Assembly (NCBI GenBank): GCA_964651045.1
Contig: CAZYVD010000008.1
Span: forward strand, 1-64,000
Direction: 5' to 3'
Length of the DNA: 64,000 nt
Source: CAZYVD01 sp964651045
GTDB lineage: Bacteria > Zhuqueibacterota > QNDG01 > DSAB01
Below are positions 1-8,158 of the stretch, piece after piece (within the stretch, counting starts at the first letter, position 1; every line of letters begins with the position of its first letter). A program made the translations under genes and the position numbers. Below the pieces are notes generated by a model, which saw only the letters and a list, made by a program, of their open reading frames with translations, was not told the origin of the DNA and did not search any database.

Positions 1-882
1 GTTTAGGGGTGAGGTTGCAAGACTCAACCTCTTTGCCCTGAACTGGGCCTTAAAAAATTTATTGTTTGCATTATGAAATCTCTCTATTTCTTTCTCTTCT
101 GAGGTAAAGGCTTTTACTATTCGTATTGATGATATTGCCTCCTGGAAAAGGGCCATTACAACGGATATCCTTTGGAAGACCCTTCTGCTTCTTCTTCTTA
201 TACTCTGCCCTATTCTTATGATTATATAGCCGCTTACAGGAATTATTGTGAAGGTAATCAATGATAGTTTCCAGCTTATTAACAACAGTATCAGGAGGTT
301 TGTCACTATTTGAATAGGGGATAGTATCATTTTACCAAAGCTTTTTTCGAGCACATTTTTAATAGATTTGACATCGTTGAATGCAATGGATGTGATTTTT
401 CCGCTATGACGTGACTCAAAGAATGATAGAGGAAGATACATTGCAACACCGTGAAGCTTGTTTCGCAGATTGACAACTATTTTAAAGTTTATGTAAGCAT
501 TTATGGTCTCATGAAGATATAAAAATATGTTCTTGAGCAGATATGAAAGAAAAATTATGATGCATACCATTCTGAGCGTGTCGAACTTGTCATCCTTGAT
601 TATTACACTTTTGATCGCCCTGTTTACCTTATTGTAGATATCAAAATTCTTATCTTTGTCCTTTATTTTTTCTTTTTGAAGATCACAAGAGTTGGTAGTT
701 GTGCTCGTCTTCAGCTTTTGAGATTCGACGTTCTGGGGCGAGAAGAGCTCCTTAAGAAAATCGACAGAAATCCATAGAGATATTGTGTTAAAGAATACAT
801 ATCCAAATGTTAGCAGTATGGATATTGTAATCAGCCTCCAGAAGGGCTTCATGAATTTTAGTATTTTTAGATAAAGGTTCAT
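1..882 (-). CDS. MsbA-like ABC exporter, N-terminal membrane part (partial)
   Basis: The frame is open from an ATG at 882 to the left edge, giving the first 294 residues; the nucleotide-binding domain lies outside the window. Hydrophobic segments are seen near residues 11-35, 112-140 and 190-235. A charged linker of about 60 residues, rich in Lys and Asp, separates the first two. Family-typical pieces follow: SFFESRHSGKI, a FNDVKSIKNVLEKSFG helix, and KAFTSEEKEIERF near residue 270, as in lipid A or type-1 exporters. The start lies one base after the stop of the glycerophosphotransferase upstream, so it is the last visible gene of the operon. The context suggests export of the lipid or glycolipid that the operon makes. 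Substrate is inferred, not shown. Confidence 0.85.
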   Translation of the reverse strand, partial: MNLYLKILKFMKPFWRLITISILLTFGYVFFNTISLWISVDFLKELFSPQNVESQKLKTSTTTNSCDLQKEKIKDKDKNFDIYNKVNRAIKSVIIKDDKFDTLRMVCIIIFLSYLLKNIFLYLHETINAYINFKIVVNLRNKLHGVAMYLPLSFFESRHSGKITSIAFNDVKSIKNVLEKSFGKMILSPIQIVTNLLILLLISWKLSLITFTIIPVSGYIIIRIGQSIRRRSRRVFQRISVVMALFQEAISSIRIVKAFTSEEKEIERFHNANNKFFKAQFRAKRLSLATSPLN

Positions 883-883
883 A

Positions 884-2077
884 CTATTTATAATTGTATG
901 TGAACTGTTTAAAGACCTTTTTTACTCTATTTAACCACTTAATGCGATAGCTTGTTAGTCTTCTTCTAATATAATAAGAAAAAATGAAAAAGTGGTAGGG
1001 TTTGTTTTTTATCTTCTCATACAATCTAATTATCTCTCTGGCCTGTCGCTCTGCAGCGTGGCCGTCAGGTTTATAAAATGCCTCATAGAAGAGATCGTTT
1101 CTTCTCTTCTTATACCTGTCCGTTTTTAGATTATTCTCAACGATCTCTCTAATCTGATCCGGCCTGTAGATCACGTCGCCTGCCTGCCATGCATATGTAT
1201 TAGAAAAGATGTCATCTGAGGGTTTGTAATACTCTGGAGATGGATTTGCAAAGATGATTGGTCTGTCAAAATGGAACCACTCATAACAAACGGTTGAGAT
1301 GTCCGTTATCATTAGGTCAGATATTTTCATATATGGAAGAATATTGTCATCCCAGATGCATTTTACATGTTCTTCTGCACCAAGAGTGTGGATTAGGCCG
1401 TTGATCTTCTCATAGATTGGGTTTTTGGATCTATAGGCCCTGTTGTGATATTTGATTATTAGATTATAATCTTTATACAGAGCCTTTATAATATCTGTGC
1501 CAAATATTGGAAGAGAGCTTTCACCATGATTTGAGAATTTCAAGACCCTCATCTTTGCATCAGAACTTATCCATGTTGGTGCATAGAGTATTGTTTTTCT
1601 ATTGTTTTTAAAGAGAACCGGCGGAGAAGATTTATCTTTTATTATCTCATCGAACTTTGGATAGCCAACAATCTTCCATTCTCTGACTCTATTGAGAAAG
1701 CCTGTTCTCTTAACCTTTAGCATCGATTTTTTACCTACAAAAAGAACAAGGTCATAGAGCATTACCTTTGGATTTTCTATATAGGCCTTATCGCTCACAC
1801 CATGAAAGATCTGAACAGATGCGCCTCTGTAGAGAATGTTATAGCTGGGGTAGACCACGACTCTTATTTTTCTCTTAACTATTTCTTTCTGTAATTGAAA
1901 CCTCTTTTCACGCCAGAGGATTTGGATGTGTGGATATTTTTCTTTAGTAAAATTATATATCTTTTTGTTTGTTGTAAACACAATGCCTCCCAGAAATGGA
2001 TAGATCGAAACAACCGGGGGAATGTGTTGAATATCGGTCTGGACATAATAGGCAATCTTGTATTCCGATCCCTTCAT
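884..2077 (-). CDS. CDP-glycerol glycerophosphotransferase family protein (third of three)
   Basis: A 397-residue protein of the TagB/TagF glycerophosphotransferase family, which moves glycerol-phosphate (or a related polyol-phosphate) from CDP-alcohol donors. Both histidine sites of the family are visible: HG in VQIFHGVSDKAY near residue 94, and KYH in LIIKYHNRAY near 212. The donor-site motif ITDISTVCYEW lies near 258, and ILYAPTW near 165 marks the start of the C-terminal lobe. It has no GT2 domain and no membrane segment, so it is of the short TagB-like kind. The C-terminus carries a basic stretch, which may hold it to the membrane. It is the third tandem member, and only one base separates it from the ABC exporter. 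The real polyol substrate cannot be read from sequence. Confidence 0.88.
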   Translation of the reverse strand: MKGSEYKIAYYVQTDIQHIPPVVSIYPFLGGIVFTTNKKIYNFTKEKYPHIQILWREKRFQLQKEIVKRKIRVVVYPSYNILYRGASVQIFHGVSDKAYIENPKVMLYDLVLFVGKKSMLKVKRTGFLNRVREWKIVGYPKFDEIIKDKSSPPVLFKNNRKTILYAPTWISSDAKMRVLKFSNHGESSLPIFGTDIIKALYKDYNLIIKYHNRAYRSKNPIYEKINGLIHTLGAEEHVKCIWDDNILPYMKISDLMITDISTVCYEWFHFDRPIIFANPSPEYYKPSDDIFSNTYAWQAGDVIYRPDQIREIVENNLKTDRYKKRRNDLFYEAFYKPDGHAAERQAREIIRLYEKIKNKPYHFFIFSYYIRRRLTSYRIKWLNRVKKVFKQFTYNYK

Positions 2078-2097
2078 TTAAATGGTCCTTTCCTTTT

Positions 2098-3195
2098 CTA
2101 TTGACGGCTTGATTCTACTGTTAGTCTGTCGATCTCTGATTTTACTCTCATTGCAGATTTTCCGTCCAGACCCGTAAAAAAGTAGTTTCTGTAGTATTGG
2201 AGTCTCTCTTTCATCCTGGCTGTCGGATTTAAGGCTTTTTCTACAGCTTCTACTACAAGATCTGGAGTATCTATATGCACAAATGCACCCTTTAACCACT
2301 CCTCTTGCTCTATGGAGAGAATGGGCATTCCATCACTGTGTTTTAATTTTTTATCAGGAAGTACATAGATTATCCCGATTCTATTTAATGCTAAAAATTC
2401 GTTTATCACACTAGATGTATCGCTTATTACTGTATCTGCAAGGTGGAGATATGGATAGATGTCATATTCATTATTTGAAATGAGAAAAACGCCGCTGTTT
2501 TTTCTTGCAACTCTCTCATAGAATCTGTGATGAGAGTGCGGAGCATATTTCCCACCCCAGCTATATGGATGGAGTTTTATTACCAGGTTGTATTTTGGCA
2601 CAAGGTCGAGTATCTTTTCTCTAAGATAGTTAATGCAGCTTGGGCGATATGATGGTGCAAATAGTATGGTCTTTTTATTCGGGTTTAATCTGAGGCGGGC
2701 CCTCAAATTTTCGTCGTTATAGTAATTTTTCCAGAACAGTGGGTCGAGTTTTGGAAGACCTGTTAAGTAAAAGGATGCTCTGTCTTGCCATCCGAGGCTC
2801 TTAATATAATCGAACCAGTATCTGCCTTCAAGGAATAGGTGGTAGTGAACCGATTTCTGTTTCACGATGTTTCTGATTCGAAGAGTCTTTATTCCCACAC
2901 CGTGATCTATATGAATCCTGAGTGGATTGCCATATTTTGCTGGATTTTTGAGTGCATCGCCGCAGATAACTACATCATAGCCTGATGTTCTGTCTGAAAT
3001 CCTATAACCTGAACTCTCAAGCCAGGAGACAATCCTTTTTCTTTGAGAAATCGAGATGAGACCACCATATCTTTTTGGATCCTTTCCCACATGGATCCAG
3101 ATTTCGTATTTTTTATCCTTCTCGAGCTCTTTGATTAGAGGATAAAAAGATGTAAAGTAGTACTCCTTTTTAAGATCAAATAAGACTTTAATCAT
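2098..3195 (-). CDS. CDP-glycerol glycerophosphotransferase family protein (second of three)
   Basis: A 365-residue member of the same family as its two neighbours, but clearly diverged from them, so this is an old set of paralogues rather than a fresh duplication. Key sites: HIDHGVGIK near residue 97 (first histidine), ILFAPSYRPS near 179, VIKLHPYSWGG near 206 (second histidine), and ISDTSSVINEF near 259 (donor phosphate binding). Its ATG shares one base with the stop of the upstream gene (TAATG), which indicates translational coupling. Three separate transferases next to a TagD would allow priming, linking and polymerising steps, as TagB and TagF do in wall teichoic acid synthesis. That division of labour is inference. 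Confidence 0.88.
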   Translation of the reverse strand: MIKVLFDLKKEYYFTSFYPLIKELEKDKKYEIWIHVGKDPKRYGGLISISQRKRIVSWLESSGYRISDRTSGYDVVICGDALKNPAKYGNPLRIHIDHGVGIKTLRIRNIVKQKSVHYHLFLEGRYWFDYIKSLGWQDRASFYLTGLPKLDPLFWKNYYNDENLRARLRLNPNKKTILFAPSYRPSCINYLREKILDLVPKYNLVIKLHPYSWGGKYAPHSHHRFYERVARKNSGVFLISNNEYDIYPYLHLADTVISDTSSVINEFLALNRIGIIYVLPDKKLKHSDGMPILSIEQEEWLKGAFVHIDTPDLVVEAVEKALNPTARMKERLQYYRNYFFTGLDGKSAMRVKSEIDRLTVESSRQ

Positions 3196-4244
3196 TATCT
3201 TAAATATCCAGATTTAAATTTTTCATGGTATAATATCTGAAATTTTCTTATAAGATTCAAAGGTTTATGTGCTTGAGGGAGTCCTCGGGTCATTATCTTT
3301 TCGAGACTGTGAAATACTCGCTCGCTTATCTTCCCATCAAGATAGGGATTAACCTCCTGTAAATGGTGCATTCTTTGTTTATGAAACTCTTCAGGATTCT
3401 TTATGCTTCTGTCCAGCGCTTCCCTGAGTTCAGATGGATCACTTATATTGATTCCCTTGTTTTGTCTATATAGTGTCCTGAATGTTATTACTGGTTTATC
3501 GAGTGCCATGAATTCATATACTACAGACGATGTGTCTGAAACCAGCACATCTGCCAGATGTAAATATGGTGTTATGTCGTAGTCATCTATGATTTTGATG
3601 GAACCCGATCTCTGGTAATAGAATTTTCGAATAACATCTTTTTCCATAAATTCATGGAATTTAATAAACCAGACTTCATCATCACGAGTAATTTTGGGGA
3701 TGACAGGAAGCAGCTCTTCTGCAGACCGCATCTTTCTACTGTGAGTCGGTGCATATAGTATAACATTTTTGTTTTTATCGATCTTAAAATTTTTTCTTAT
3801 ATTTTGGCTTGGATAGCCAACGATGTAATCGATCTTGGGCCATCCCGTCTCTTCTACAAGAAAATATCTATATCGTCTCTGAAGTTGTTTAAATCTATTC
3901 GTTACTGCCGGCCCTGAAGTCAGGTAAACATCAAAGAAGTGCCTGATCCTGTAATGAGAGCTCTTTTCGATTCCAAGACCGTGGAAGATCTGAACCTTAA
4001 TCCCAGGTATGCGGAAGTCAACAAAATTTCCAGGACATATTACAATGTCGGGTCTGTACTGGATGGCTTCTCTATAATACCTGAAGACCTGAAAGTCGTG
4101 CCATTCCTCCGGCAGCCTCTCCCATACCTTGCTTGAAACAAAGAATGCAAATCGATTGTTTCTTTGTTTCAGGTAGTGCATGAGTGGTTGGATTATTGGA
4201 ATTGAATAAGTCTTTGATATGTAGAAAAGGGTTTTATATGTCAA
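3195..4244 (-). CDS. CDP-glycerol glycerophosphotransferase family protein (first of three)
   Basis: A 349-residue glycerophosphotransferase-family enzyme. It has VQIFHGLGIEKSSHY near residue 85 (first catalytic histidine), VILYAPTHSRKM near 167, FIKFHEF near 195 (second histidine) and VSDTSSVVYEFMALDKP near 236. The start is TTG at 4244, three bases after the tagD stop, with an AGAGATA-like ribosome site upstream; no ATG would give a full N-terminus. It acts directly downstream of the predicted CDP-glycerol-making enzyme, which supports CDP-glycerol as donor. The acceptor is unknown. In a cell with lpxL in the same operon, a lipid A or glycolipid acceptor is possible. Confidence 0.87.
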   Translation of the reverse strand: MTYKTLFYISKTYSIPIIQPLMHYLKQRNNRFAFFVSSKVWERLPEEWHDFQVFRYYREAIQYRPDIVICPGNFVDFRIPGIKVQIFHGLGIEKSSHYRIRHFFDVYLTSGPAVTNRFKQLQRRYRYFLVEETGWPKIDYIVGYPSQNIRKNFKIDKNKNVILYAPTHSRKMRSAEELLPVIPKITRDDEVWFIKFHEFMEKDVIRKFYYQRSGSIKIIDDYDITPYLHLADVLVSDTSSVVYEFMALDKPVITFRTLYRQNKGINISDPSELREALDRSIKNPEEFHKQRMHHLQEVNPYLDGKISERVFHSLEKIMTRGLPQAHKPLNLIRKFQILYHEKFKSGYLR

Positions 4245-4247
4245 ATT

Positions 4248-4646
4248 CTATATCTCTTTGTTATTTTTAAAATGGTTTTTAATCTGTGTTGTAGAGATAT
4301 TTTTGGTACGCGGCAAATAGACAACCTTACAGAGGTCTGAGAGATGATCGAATTTTCCCTTCCAGTCGTCTCCCATTACAAGTATGTCTATCTTATATTT
4401 TTTTATGTCTCTTCTCTTCTGGCCCCAGTTTTTTTCTGGTATAACCTTATCGACATAGCGTATAGCCTTTACTATTTCTGCCCTGTGTTTGAAGGGGTAG
4501 GTGCATTTTTTCCCCTTTATTTGGTTAAACTCATCTGTAGAGACAGCCACTATTAGATAATCGCCGAGTTTTTTTGCCCTCTTTAGGATTCGGAGGTGTC
4601 CATAGTGAAAGAGGTCAAACGTACCATATGTAATTACTCTCTTCAT
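4248..4646 (-). CDS. tagD: glycerol-3-phosphate cytidylyltransferase
   Basis: A 132-residue cytidylyltransferase that makes CDP-glycerol from CTP and sn-glycerol-3-phosphate. The resemblance to Bacillus TagD is strong over its whole length: ITYGTFDLFHYGHL with the HxGH nucleotide site, the VSTDEFN and RYVDKVIPEKNW blocks, VMGDDWKGKFD, and the C-terminal RTKNISTTQIK. The ATG at 4646 is chosen because it gives the usual family length and has an AAGGA site upstream; a longer reading from 4700 would run into the upstream lpxL-like gene. The match is too specific for an HldE-type or FMN adenylyltransferase. It supplies the activated donor for the three transferases that follow. Confidence 0.93.
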   Translation of the reverse strand: MKRVITYGTFDLFHYGHLRILKRAKKLGDYLIVAVSTDEFNQIKGKKCTYPFKHRAEIVKAIRYVDKVIPEKNWGQKRRDIKKYKIDILVMGDDWKGKFDHLSDLCKVVYLPRTKNISTTQIKNHFKNNKEI

Positions 4647-4666
4647 TGTTGACAGTATCCTTGCTT

Positions 4667-5578
4667 CTAATTTTTTATTATTGGGAAACGTGTTTTCCAT
4701 CTTTTGTGCATCCAGAACCAGTGATCAGGATGTTCTCTTATATGTTGTTCGAGAAGAGAAGTATATGCCTGAGTCACTTCCTGAATATTTTCTGGCGTGA
4801 TTCCATCTAGATGATCGAACCGTAAGAGCTGTAGTTTAAAAAGGTGTCTTGCTCCTTTTACTCGAATAGCACTCCCGAAAATTATAGGTGCACCTGTCTT
4901 CAAGGCAAAGACGGCCGGCCCCTGAGGCGTAGATGCCTTAATGCCGAAGAAGTCTACAAATACACCATTACGGCGTGCATCCTGGTCTGAAAGGAGTGCA
5001 ACAAATTTGTTGTTCCTCAGAGCCCTGATTACTCCTCTTACTGCATATCCCATTGGGATTATATCCACACCCATTAATCTCCTATACTTGTTCATTAACT
5101 CGTCTATGAAGCCGTTATGCTGTTTTCCTACCAAAAAACTGATGGGATATCCTGACATCGAAAGATAACCACCCATAAGCTCCCAGTTTCCAAAGTGTCC
5201 TGCCACCAGAACACTTCCCTTTCCGTTTTTCAATGCCCATTCAATATGCTCGCCTCCCTTTAATCTGCAGAGAGAGAAGAGTTCATCCTTTTTTATTATT
5301 GGAAAGCGCATATACTCGAATGCCATCTTTGTAAAATTTTGATAGGTCTTTTTTGCTATCTTTACACGTTCCCTGTATGTTTTTGATGGAAAGGCCCGCT
5401 GAAGATTTTTCAATACAACCTTTCTTCTTATTCTGACTATGGAGAATATAAACCATCCCACAACATCTGCAATTGCAAGGGCCGTGTTGATTGGCACAGA
5501 CCAGAGAATGAGTTGAAGTGATCGAACAAAAAATAGCTCTATTCTATGCTGTCTCTTTTTGCGTCTATTTGAAGCCAT
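4667..5578 (-). CDS. lipid A biosynthesis acyltransferase, LpxL/HtrB family
   Basis: A 303-residue late acyltransferase of the LpxL/LpxM (HtrB/MsbB) family, which moves an acyl chain from acyl-ACP onto lipid A precursors at the inner membrane. It has an N-terminal hydrophobic anchor (about residues 15-45), the catalytic GHFGNWE motif near 130, the SDQDARRNG block near 200, the FFG-PAVFALKTGAPI segment near 215-235, and the typical C-terminal WFWMHKRWKTR. The ATG at 5578 is chosen because a strong GAGGGG site lies just upstream, inside the end of the previous gene; the two genes overlap by 14 bases. Its place in a tagD-glycerophosphotransferase operon is unusual. Whether it acts on Kdo2-lipid IVA or another glycolipid is open. 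Confidence 0.9.
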   Translation of the reverse strand: MASNRRKKRQHRIELFFVRSLQLILWSVPINTALAIADVVGWFIFSIVRIRRKVVLKNLQRAFPSKTYRERVKIAKKTYQNFTKMAFEYMRFPIIKKDELFSLCRLKGGEHIEWALKNGKGSVLVAGHFGNWELMGGYLSMSGYPISFLVGKQHNGFIDELMNKYRRLMGVDIIPMGYAVRGVIRALRNNKFVALLSDQDARRNGVFVDFFGIKASTPQGPAVFALKTGAPIIFGSAIRVKGARHLFKLQLLRFDHLDGITPENIQEVTQAYTSLLEQHIREHPDHWFWMHKRWKTRFPIIKN

Positions 5579-6470
5579 ATAGTTCCCCCTCATCCCAGTT
5601 TTTACGCATCTGTTTCCTTTTAACACTTATCACTGCCGCTATAAAAAGTAGAATGATCAAAAGGCTGAAAATAAATCTGTAATCCATAATAGGATACCAT
5701 CTATATTTGTTTTTCATTGTCTTATACCACTGACTCTCAAATTCATCGAATCCGATTCCGATCGTTTTATTTAGGGCCAAATCCATGTTTGTGTTCGACC
5801 GCAATGTCCATGCTATTTTACTGAGAATTTCTTTGCCATACTTTTCAGTAAGGTATTTTACTGCAGAGAGGGACTCCTGATATGCAAGAGACGCCTTTTC
5901 CAGACGAAAATTCAATACTCTATCGATATCATTTAACGGAATTGTTCCGCCAAAAAAGAAGTTTCTCGCAAGCAGAAGGTTTTGACTCCATCCGTATTCC
6001 CCTGAGTGATAGAGAGCCATACCCTCTTCAAACCAGCGGTCAACGCTTTTTCCATTTAAAACCATTCCCAGTGCAATGTGACTCAATTCATGGGCAACTA
6101 TCTTCTTAAATGTCTGTTTTGACCCGATAAGTTTGGATGGTTTTAGCCAGATTATTCTGTTGTGGGTATCGGCAGCTCCTCCTCCCCATTCGGGCACCTT
6201 GCCATCTGTAAGTAGTCGGAAATGTTTGTCTGAATGGGCCAGTATTATGGTTATTGGGGCTTCATTTAAGAGCCTTAAATTACGTGCTATTTCTGGGAAG
6301 ATATCTTTTGCCATTAATATGATCTCTCTTCCTTCATCCATATCATTACTGTGACACAGAACAGTGAAATTTTTATACTCAAGACGGTTATAACTGGATA
6401 TTGATCCATTTAAATGAGAAAATAGAAGCAATGCCAGAGATATTATTGTTATTCTTAACAACCGGTTCAT
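5565..6470 (-). CDS. membrane-anchored gluzincin-type peptidase (peptidase MA-like)
   Basis: A 301-residue protein with an N-terminal signal or anchor (about residues 4-24) and a C-terminal membrane helix (about 262-282) followed by a short basic tail. The centre carries the zinc-protease motif HELSH near residue 128 and RWFEEGMALY about 20 residues later; the Glu is the expected third zinc ligand of gluzincins. This matches the peptidase MA-like superfamily. The domain between the two hydrophobic ends should lie in the periplasm. It is the first gene of the envelope operon and overlaps the acyltransferase gene by 14 bases. No substrate can be predicted; a role in processing envelope proteins is a guess from context. 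Confidence 0.75.
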   Translation of the reverse strand: MNRLLRITIISLALLLFSHLNGSISSYNRLEYKNFTVLCHSNDMDEGREIILMAKDIFPEIARNLRLLNEAPITIILAHSDKHFRLLTDGKVPEWGGGAADTHNRIIWLKPSKLIGSKQTFKKIVAHELSHIALGMVLNGKSVDRWFEEGMALYHSGEYGWSQNLLLARNFFFGGTIPLNDIDRVLNFRLEKASLAYQESLSAVKYLTEKYGKEILSKIAWTLRSNTNMDLALNKTIGIGFDEFESQWYKTMKNKYRWYPIMDYRFIFSLLIILLFIAAVISVKRKQMRKNWDEGELYGFK

Positions 6471-6501
6471 ATAGATCTCTTATTGTGTTAAATTGACATG
6501 A

Positions 6502-6530
6502 AATTTACATATTTTTATCTCTAATGGCAA
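6502..6530 (-). promoter_or_regulatory. putative sigma70-type promoter of the envelope operon
   Basis: On the minus strand, TTGCCA (6530-6525), a 17-base spacer and TAAATT (6507-6502) lie about 30 bases upstream of the peptidase MA-like start codon at 6470. The gap up to 6607 holds no gene. Found by eye; the -10 match is 4 of 6. Confidence 0.45.
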
Positions 6531-6607
6531 GACATTTTGATTTTTCTTAGGTGATGATAAGAGTCGATTATCGGTGAGAATATAGATAAATTTTCTCGAT
6601 TTTAGGA

Positions 6608-7555
6608 TTAGAATTCTACAGATAGTGTGAAATGATTCATGTTTCCCAGCATACCAAGAGATCCAAAACCATAATCGATTGTATATTTTTTATATTTGAT
6701 ACCAAGGCCCAAACGGAATCCGGCAAGACTGAAATTTGAATTCTCTTCTCTTTCTTCACTCCCTTGAGAGGTATATCCGAGACGTAAGAAGATGTTTTTC
6801 GTTATAGTAAATTCTCCTCCGAGAGACCAGTAGAGGCCCCACAGGATCCTGCTGCTTGTAAAGTGATATTTAATGACGTCGAGATTAACGAGTAGAGGAA
6901 GATGGGCAAGACGCTTCGAAAGGCCGAGTCTGTAGGAGATGGGCAATTTTTCATATCTGTTTATAAATGGCTTAATTGTATGACCAAGATTATTGATAGA
7001 AAATCCGATGTTAAGATCCTGACTCTTTATCCTGTATATTACTCCTGCACTCAGCGCTGCAGCCATTGAAGTGTATTTGTCAATACTGAATTGAAGGTAT
7101 TTGATAGCAATACCATAACTCAGTCCTATGGAGGTTGTGTCGGCATAGCCTGCAGATATCGCTATGTTGCCTGGAAAAAAAGATCCAAGGTCGTTTCCAT
7201 ATATATCTGTCTTCTGAAATTTGCCGTAGTTTGTATAAATTGCTGCAAGTGCAAACACACCTCTGTCTCCCATCGACTGGGTAAATCCCACCAGACCACT
7301 CTTTACATCGACTAAGTAGTCAAGAAAAGTAAACGTGGCAAACTTGTTTTTTATTCCAACAATCCCGGCAACGTTATAAACGAGGCCGTTGATATCGCCT
7401 CTTGTTGCACAAAATGCACCTGCCATTGAGGCCGGTCTTGCTCCTATATCGATGCATAGAAAATCAAAGCCTGTACTTCCCCATCCATCTGCTTTTATGA
7501 TTATTGGCATGAGGAGCAGAATAATAATAATTTTAAGTTTTATGTTTTTTTTCAT
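6608..7555 (-). CDS. PorV/PorQ-like outer membrane beta-barrel protein
   Basis: A 315-residue protein with a signal peptide (about residues 1-22: charged start, then a run of Ile/Leu). The mature start contains FLCIDIGARPASMAGAF and, a little later, GLVYNVAGI. That is the conserved N-terminal signature of PorV/PorQ/UPF0164 barrels (ARxxAMGGA ... NPA). The rest is alternating beta-strand sequence ending in FTLSVEF, a typical outer-membrane C-terminus with a final aromatic. ATG 7555 is chosen because a longer reading would run through the tRNA gene upstream. In Bacteroidota PorV-type proteins shuttle type IX secretion cargo, but relatives in other phyla have no such proven role. It is probably cotranscribed with the tRNA-Thr just upstream. 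Confidence 0.8.
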   Translation of the reverse strand: MKKNIKLKIIIILLLMPIIIKADGWGSTGFDFLCIDIGARPASMAGAFCATRGDINGLVYNVAGIVGIKNKFATFTFLDYLVDVKSGLVGFTQSMGDRGVFALAAIYTNYGKFQKTDIYGNDLGSFFPGNIAISAGYADTTSIGLSYGIAIKYLQFSIDKYTSMAAALSAGVIYRIKSQDLNIGFSINNLGHTIKPFINRYEKLPISYRLGLSKRLAHLPLLVNLDVIKYHFTSSRILWGLYWSLGGEFTITKNIFLRLGYTSQGSEEREENSNFSLAGFRLGLGIKYKKYTIDYGFGSLGMLGNMNHFTLSVEF

Positions 7556-7576
7556 ATCGGTCTCTATAATTAAAAG

Positions 7577-7649
7577 AGCCACCGCGCGGGTTCGAACCGC
7601 GGACCTGCTCATTACGAGTGAGCTGCTCTACCAGCTGAGCTACGGTGGC
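7577..7649 (-). tRNA. tRNA-Thr (anticodon CGT)
   Basis: A 73-base cloverleaf on the minus strand. The acceptor arms GCCACCG and CGGTGGC pair fully. The D arm is GCTC/GAGC, the anticodon stem GCTCA/TGAGC with loop CTCGTAA (anticodon CGT, reads ACG), and the T arm CGCGG-TTCGAAC-CCGCG. The discriminator is T, and no CCA is encoded after it, so a CCA-adding enzyme is needed. Confidence 0.96.
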
Positions 7650-7681
7650 ATTGAGTTTACCAAGTATCAATCATAACGAAA

Positions 7682-7710
7682 AATTTAAAAAACTATTGAT
7701 TCAAAATCAA
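7682..7710 (-). promoter_or_regulatory. putative promoter of tRNA-Thr
   Basis: TTGATT (7710-7705), a 17-base spacer and TAAATT (7687-7682) on the minus strand place a start about 25 bases before the tRNA. The same TAAATT hexamer recurs in other candidate promoters of the window. Confidence 0.45.
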
Positions 7711-7711
7711 G

Positions 7712-7746
7712 AGAAAACGGCTCAACCCTGTTTTGGGAGAGCCGTT
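7712..7746 (-). terminator. intrinsic terminator after the small membrane protein gene
   Basis: AACGGCTC (7716-7723) pairs with GAGCCGTT (7739-7746), and CCC/GGG inside the loop adds to the stem. On the minus strand the hairpin ends in TTTT. It lies just after the gene that stops at 7778 and before the tRNA-Thr promoter. Confidence 0.75.
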
Positions 7747-7777
7747 ATGTATGATTTTAATTTGTAGAGAGTAAATT

Positions 7778-8122
7778 TTAGGAACGCTCGGATATCTTTC
7801 TGGCAATTAAATAATAGATTAGCAATCCGATTCCTGCCATGAGGAATATACAGCCAGCTGTGATCTCGCCTCTTATCTCTGATGGCATCACCATACCGAT
7901 AAAAATAGCCAGTCCGATTCCAATTAGTACCATTCCCCACTTCATTGAAGAGGGTAGCAGATATTGTGATGAGCCGTAATAGAGATATTTCAGGTTTTCA
8001 TTAATCATTTCTTTTTCAATCAGCCTGTTCTTTATCCTGTTGTCAGAAAGTATCTTGATTATAATCACTATAGAGAAAAAGATTAGTCCAGTGATCAGTA
8101 CTCCTTCGGTAAATATTTCCAT
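7778..8122 (-). CDS. small inner-membrane protein, DUF6249-like
   Basis: A 114-residue protein with three hydrophobic segments (about residues 4-24, 60-80 and 85-105). It has a short soluble part rich in Lys and Glu between the first and second, and ends in a basic tail. The KWGMVLIGIGLAIFI and LMAGIGLLIYYLIA pieces resemble the C-terminal half of DUF6249-type membrane proteins; function unknown. ATG 8122 is chosen for the near-perfect AGGAGGT site at 8133-8127; an upstream ATG at 8167 has no such site. It is divergent from an ECF sigma factor and may belong to its regulon (see the symmetric element between them). Confidence 0.65.
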   Translation of the reverse strand: MEIFTEGVLITGLIFFSIVIIIKILSDNRIKNRLIEKEMINENLKYLYYGSSQYLLPSSMKWGMVLIGIGLAIFIGMVMPSEIRGEITAGCIFLMAGIGLLIYYLIARKISERS

Positions 8123-8158
8123 CTTTACCTCCTGTGGAATTTTTATTTGTTCAACTAT

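Noticed and set aside
4248..4646. Cytidylyltransferase as HldE C-terminal half or FMN adenylyltransferase
   Set aside because: The full TagD-specific blocks (RYVDKVIPEKNW, DDWKGKFD, ISTTQIK) decide for glycerol-3-phosphate.
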